A stretch of DNA of 7,111 nucleotides from an uncultured Flavobacteriaceae bacterium (GTDB lineage: Bacteria; Bacteroidota; Bacteroidia; Flavobacteriales; Flavobacteriaceae). Location: positions 1 through 7,111 of the forward strand of contig CAMZMA010000018.1 of NCBI GenBank assembly GCA_947311815.1. Reading direction: 5' to 3'. Position 1 is the stretch's first letter, and the number at the start of each line of letters is the position of its first letter. Made by a program: the position numbers and the translations under genes. The notes under the pieces are model-generated. The model was not told the origin of the DNA. It ran no database searches and worked only from the letters and a program-made list of their open reading frames with translations. Below, piece by piece: positions 5,547-7,111 of the stretch.

Positions 5547-5566
5547 CCAAAAAGAATGTATCTTTG
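5535..5566 (+). promoter_or_regulatory. Promoter of the cystathionine beta-synthase gene
   Basis: TTTG (5535-5538), a 20-nt spacer, then TATCTTTG (5559-5566) exactly match the Bacteroidetes promoter form TTTG-N(about 19-20)-TAnnTTTG. Transcription should begin at about 5570, leaving a leader of roughly 15 nt before the ATG at 5585. The -33 TTTG is the loop of the last hairpin in the structured element at 5466-5546, so element and promoter overlap. Confidence 0.75.
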
Positions 5567-5584
5567 CCATTGTAAAATGACCAT

Positions 5585-6943
5585 ATGAAATACGCTAAAA
5601 ATATATTAGAAACCATTGGCAATACGCCGTTGGTACAATTAAATTCGGTAACCAAAGAAGTTGATGCATTGGTGTTGGCAAAGGTAGAAACTTTTAATCC
5701 AGGAAACTCTGTAAAGGATAGAATGGCATTAAAAATGATTGAAGATGCCGAAGCAGACGGACGCCTAAAACCAGGAGGAACCATTATTGAAGGGACCTCT
5801 GGAAACACAGGAATGGGTTTGGCATTAGCAGCAATTATAAAAGGCTACAAGTGTATTTTTGTAATTTCGGACAAGCAATCGAAAGAAAAAATGGATATTT
5901 TACGAGCGGTTGGGGCAGAGGTAATTGTGTGTCCTACCAATGTAGAACCCGAAGATCCGAGGTCTTATTATTCGGTTTCTAAACGTTTGGGAGCAGAAAC
6001 ACCCAATTCTTGGTATGTAAATCAGTACGACAATCCGTCTAACGCGTTGGCACATTATGAGCAAACTGCACCAGAAATTTGGGAACAAACCAACGGAAAA
6101 ATCACTCATTTTGTGGTGGGGGTTGGAACTGGAGGAACAATTTCTGGAATCGGAAAATATTTGAAAGAGAAAAATCCTGATATTAAAATTTGGGGAATAG
6201 ATACTTACGGATCTGTGTTTAAAAAATACCATGAAACAGGAATTTTTGATGAGAATGAAATTTATCCGTACATCACCGAAGGAATTGGTGAAGATATTTT
6301 GCCTAAAAATGTCGATTTTTCTATTATTGATGGATTTACCAAGGTAACCGATAAAGATGCCGCTGTTTATACACGTAAAATTGCCAAAGAAGAAGGTATT
6401 TTTGTAGGGAATTCGGCAGGTTCTGCTATTAAAGGATTGTTGCAATTAAAAGATCATTTTACCAAAGATGATGTTGTGGTTGTATTGTTTCATGACCACG
6501 GAAGCAGGTATGTAGGAAAAATGTTTAATGATGATTGGATGCGCGAACGTGGTTTCTTAGAGGAAGAAAACACTACTGCTGCCGATTTAATTAAAAGCCA
6601 CATAGACCAACCGATGATTTCGGTAAAAACCGAAGAATTGGTATCGCACGCCATTGAAAGAATGCGTGAGTTTAAAATTTCTCAAATCCCTGTTGAAGAT
6701 ATTAATGGTTTTGTAGGTTCTGTAGATGAAACTGCGTTGTTACGTAGTTATTTAGCTGATAAAAATATTGCCGATAAACCGATTAGAGAAGTAATGGGGG
6801 CTGCTTTTCCTATTGTTAAAAAAGGCACTTCTATTGATGCGGTTTCTAAACTCATTACCAAAGAAAATCAAGCTGTTTTGGTTGATTTAGAAAACGGAAA
6901 ACATCATATTATAACTAAATACGATATTATTAGTGCGATTTAA
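5585..6943 (+). CDS. PLP-dependent cystathionine beta-synthase with C-terminal CBS domains, 452 aa
   Basis: A cytoplasmic PLP enzyme of the beta-replacement family. By family, it condenses serine (or an activated serine) with homocysteine to give cystathionine in transsulfuration; cysteine synthase activity is the alternative. The catalytic part is residues 1-325: NILETIGNTPLVQLN at the start, the PLP-binding lysine Lys44 in NPGNSVKDR, the substrate loop TSGNTG at 71-76, the phosphate-binding GTGGTISG at 181-188, and EGIGED at 232-237. The last motif favours cystathionine beta-synthase over plain cysteine synthase. Residues about 335-452 are a pair of CBS domains (QPMISVKTEELVSHAIERM, then PIREVMGAAFPIVKKGTSID), which bind adenosyl ligands in other proteins. 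There is no N-terminal haem domain, as is usual in bacteria. The ATG at 5585 gives the normal family N-terminus; the nearby ATG at 5577 is out of frame and stops at once. The gene stands alone, with its own promoter and terminator. Confidence 0.92.
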   Translation: MKYAKNILETIGNTPLVQLNSVTKEVDALVLAKVETFNPGNSVKDRMALKMIEDAEADGRLKPGGTIIEGTSGNTGMGLALAAIIKGYKCIFVISDKQSKEKMDILRAVGAEVIVCPTNVEPEDPRSYYSVSKRLGAETPNSWYVNQYDNPSNALAHYEQTAPEIWEQTNGKITHFVVGVGTGGTISGIGKYLKEKNPDIKIWGIDTYGSVFKKYHETGIFDENEIYPYITEGIGEDILPKNVDFSIIDGFTKVTDKDAAVYTRKIAKEEGIFVGNSAGSAIKGLLQLKDHFTKDDVVVVLFHDHGSRYVGKMFNDDWMRERGFLEEENTTAADLIKSHIDQPMISVKTEELVSHAIERMREFKISQIPVEDINGFVGSVDETALLRSYLADKNIADKPIREVMGAAFPIVKKGTSIDAVSKLITKENQAVLVDLENGKHHIITKYDIISAI

Positions 6944-6961
6944 TTTGTTGTATTTTTATTG

Positions 6962-7005
6962 AAAACTTCCTTTAAAATGAAACTCATTTTAAAGGAAGTT
7001 TTTTT
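6962..7005 (+). terminator. Intrinsic terminator of the cystathionine beta-synthase gene
   Basis: A perfect 19-bp stem: AAAACTTCCTTTAAAATGA (6962-6980) with TCATTTTAAAGGAAGTTTT (6984-7002), a 3-nt loop AAC, and a T tract running to 7005. It begins 18 nt after the TAA stop. The stem is unusually long. The A run at its base also gives a T tract on the opposite strand, so it could stop transcription entering from the right. Confidence 0.9.
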
Positions 7006-7111
7006 AAGGCATATGTATGCTGTATTGTGTTGGTGATTTTGGATGAACGGTCTTGTATAAGATTAGTTGCGTTGGTTAAGCAACAAATTTAGTAAATACA
7101 AACCGAGCATT
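7006..7111. other. Non-coding stretch at the right edge
   Basis: No coding frame is supported. Small elements seen are GCATA/TATGC flanking a TG at 7009-7020, and GTTGC/GCAAC around a 9-nt loop at 7066-7084. GGATGAACGGT at 7041-7051 is, on the other strand, a single LytTR-like half-site. The stretch from about 7041 to the end has the feel of a dispersed flavobacterial intergenic repeat cut by the window edge, but that impression rests on memory only. Confidence 0.3.

Noticed and set aside
5446..5808. 120-codon open frame on the - strand over the structured element and the start of the synthase gene
   Set aside because: It overlaps the synthase N-terminus and the palindromic element. It has no promoter and its product resembles no protein I know.
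5900..6445. 181-codon open frame on the - strand
   Set aside because: It is antisense to the strongly conserved catalytic domain of cystathionine beta-synthase. Its Cys-, Ser- and Phe-rich composition is typical of a shadow frame.

Overview
The window looks like chromosomal DNA from a marine-type member of the Flavobacteriaceae (Bacteroidetes), perhaps close to Tenacibaculum or Polaribacter. Support for this: AT-rich sequence, promoters of the Bacteroidetes form (TTTG about 20 nt upstream of TAnnTTTG), A-rich leaders without Shine-Dalgarno sites, a TonB-dependent receptor with an N-terminal carboxypeptidase-like domain, a DUF2141 protein, and a cystathionine beta-synthase of flavobacterial type. 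The genus is a guess.

Layout. (1) Bases 1-320, + strand: the 3' end of an IS1595-type insertion sequence, followed directly by a 32-codon 3' remnant of another gene, probably the gene the element landed in. A strong terminator hairpin (323-356) separates this from convergent genes. (2) Bases 367-4654, all on the - strand and read right to left: a TonB-dependent outer-membrane receptor, an alpha/beta hydrolase, a secreted DUF2141 protein and a secreted TPR-like protein. The last two are 17 bp apart and form an operon. (3) Bases 4752-5288, - strand: a 178-residue protein of unknown function, methionine-free after a TTG start. (4) Bases 5289-5584: a divergent intergenic region with a promoter for each flanking gene and a compact structured repeat or RNA element. 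(5) Bases 5585-6943, + strand: a PLP-dependent cystathionine beta-synthase with C-terminal CBS domains, ending in a 19-bp terminator hairpin. (6) Bases 7006-7111: non-coding.

The most notable signal is regulatory. The receptor gene and the DUF2141-TPR operon are separated by the hydrolase gene, yet each is preceded by nearly the same 30-bp direct-repeat operator: two 9-bp half-sites, a 12-bp spacer, a 21-bp repeat period and 22 of 30 bases identical. In both cases the operator ends at the same distance, 40 nt, from a -7-like element. The half-sites resemble the LytTR-family (AgrA/ComE type) recognition sequence. I infer that one LytTR response regulator, not encoded here, switches on the receptor and the secreted DUF2141 and TPR proteins together as one cell-envelope system. 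Its substrate cannot be read from the sequence.

The second notable feature is the structured element at 5466-5546. It folds as a three-way junction, and its last hairpin loop carries the -33 TTTG of the cystathionine beta-synthase promoter. It resembles a dispersed flavobacterial intergenic family.
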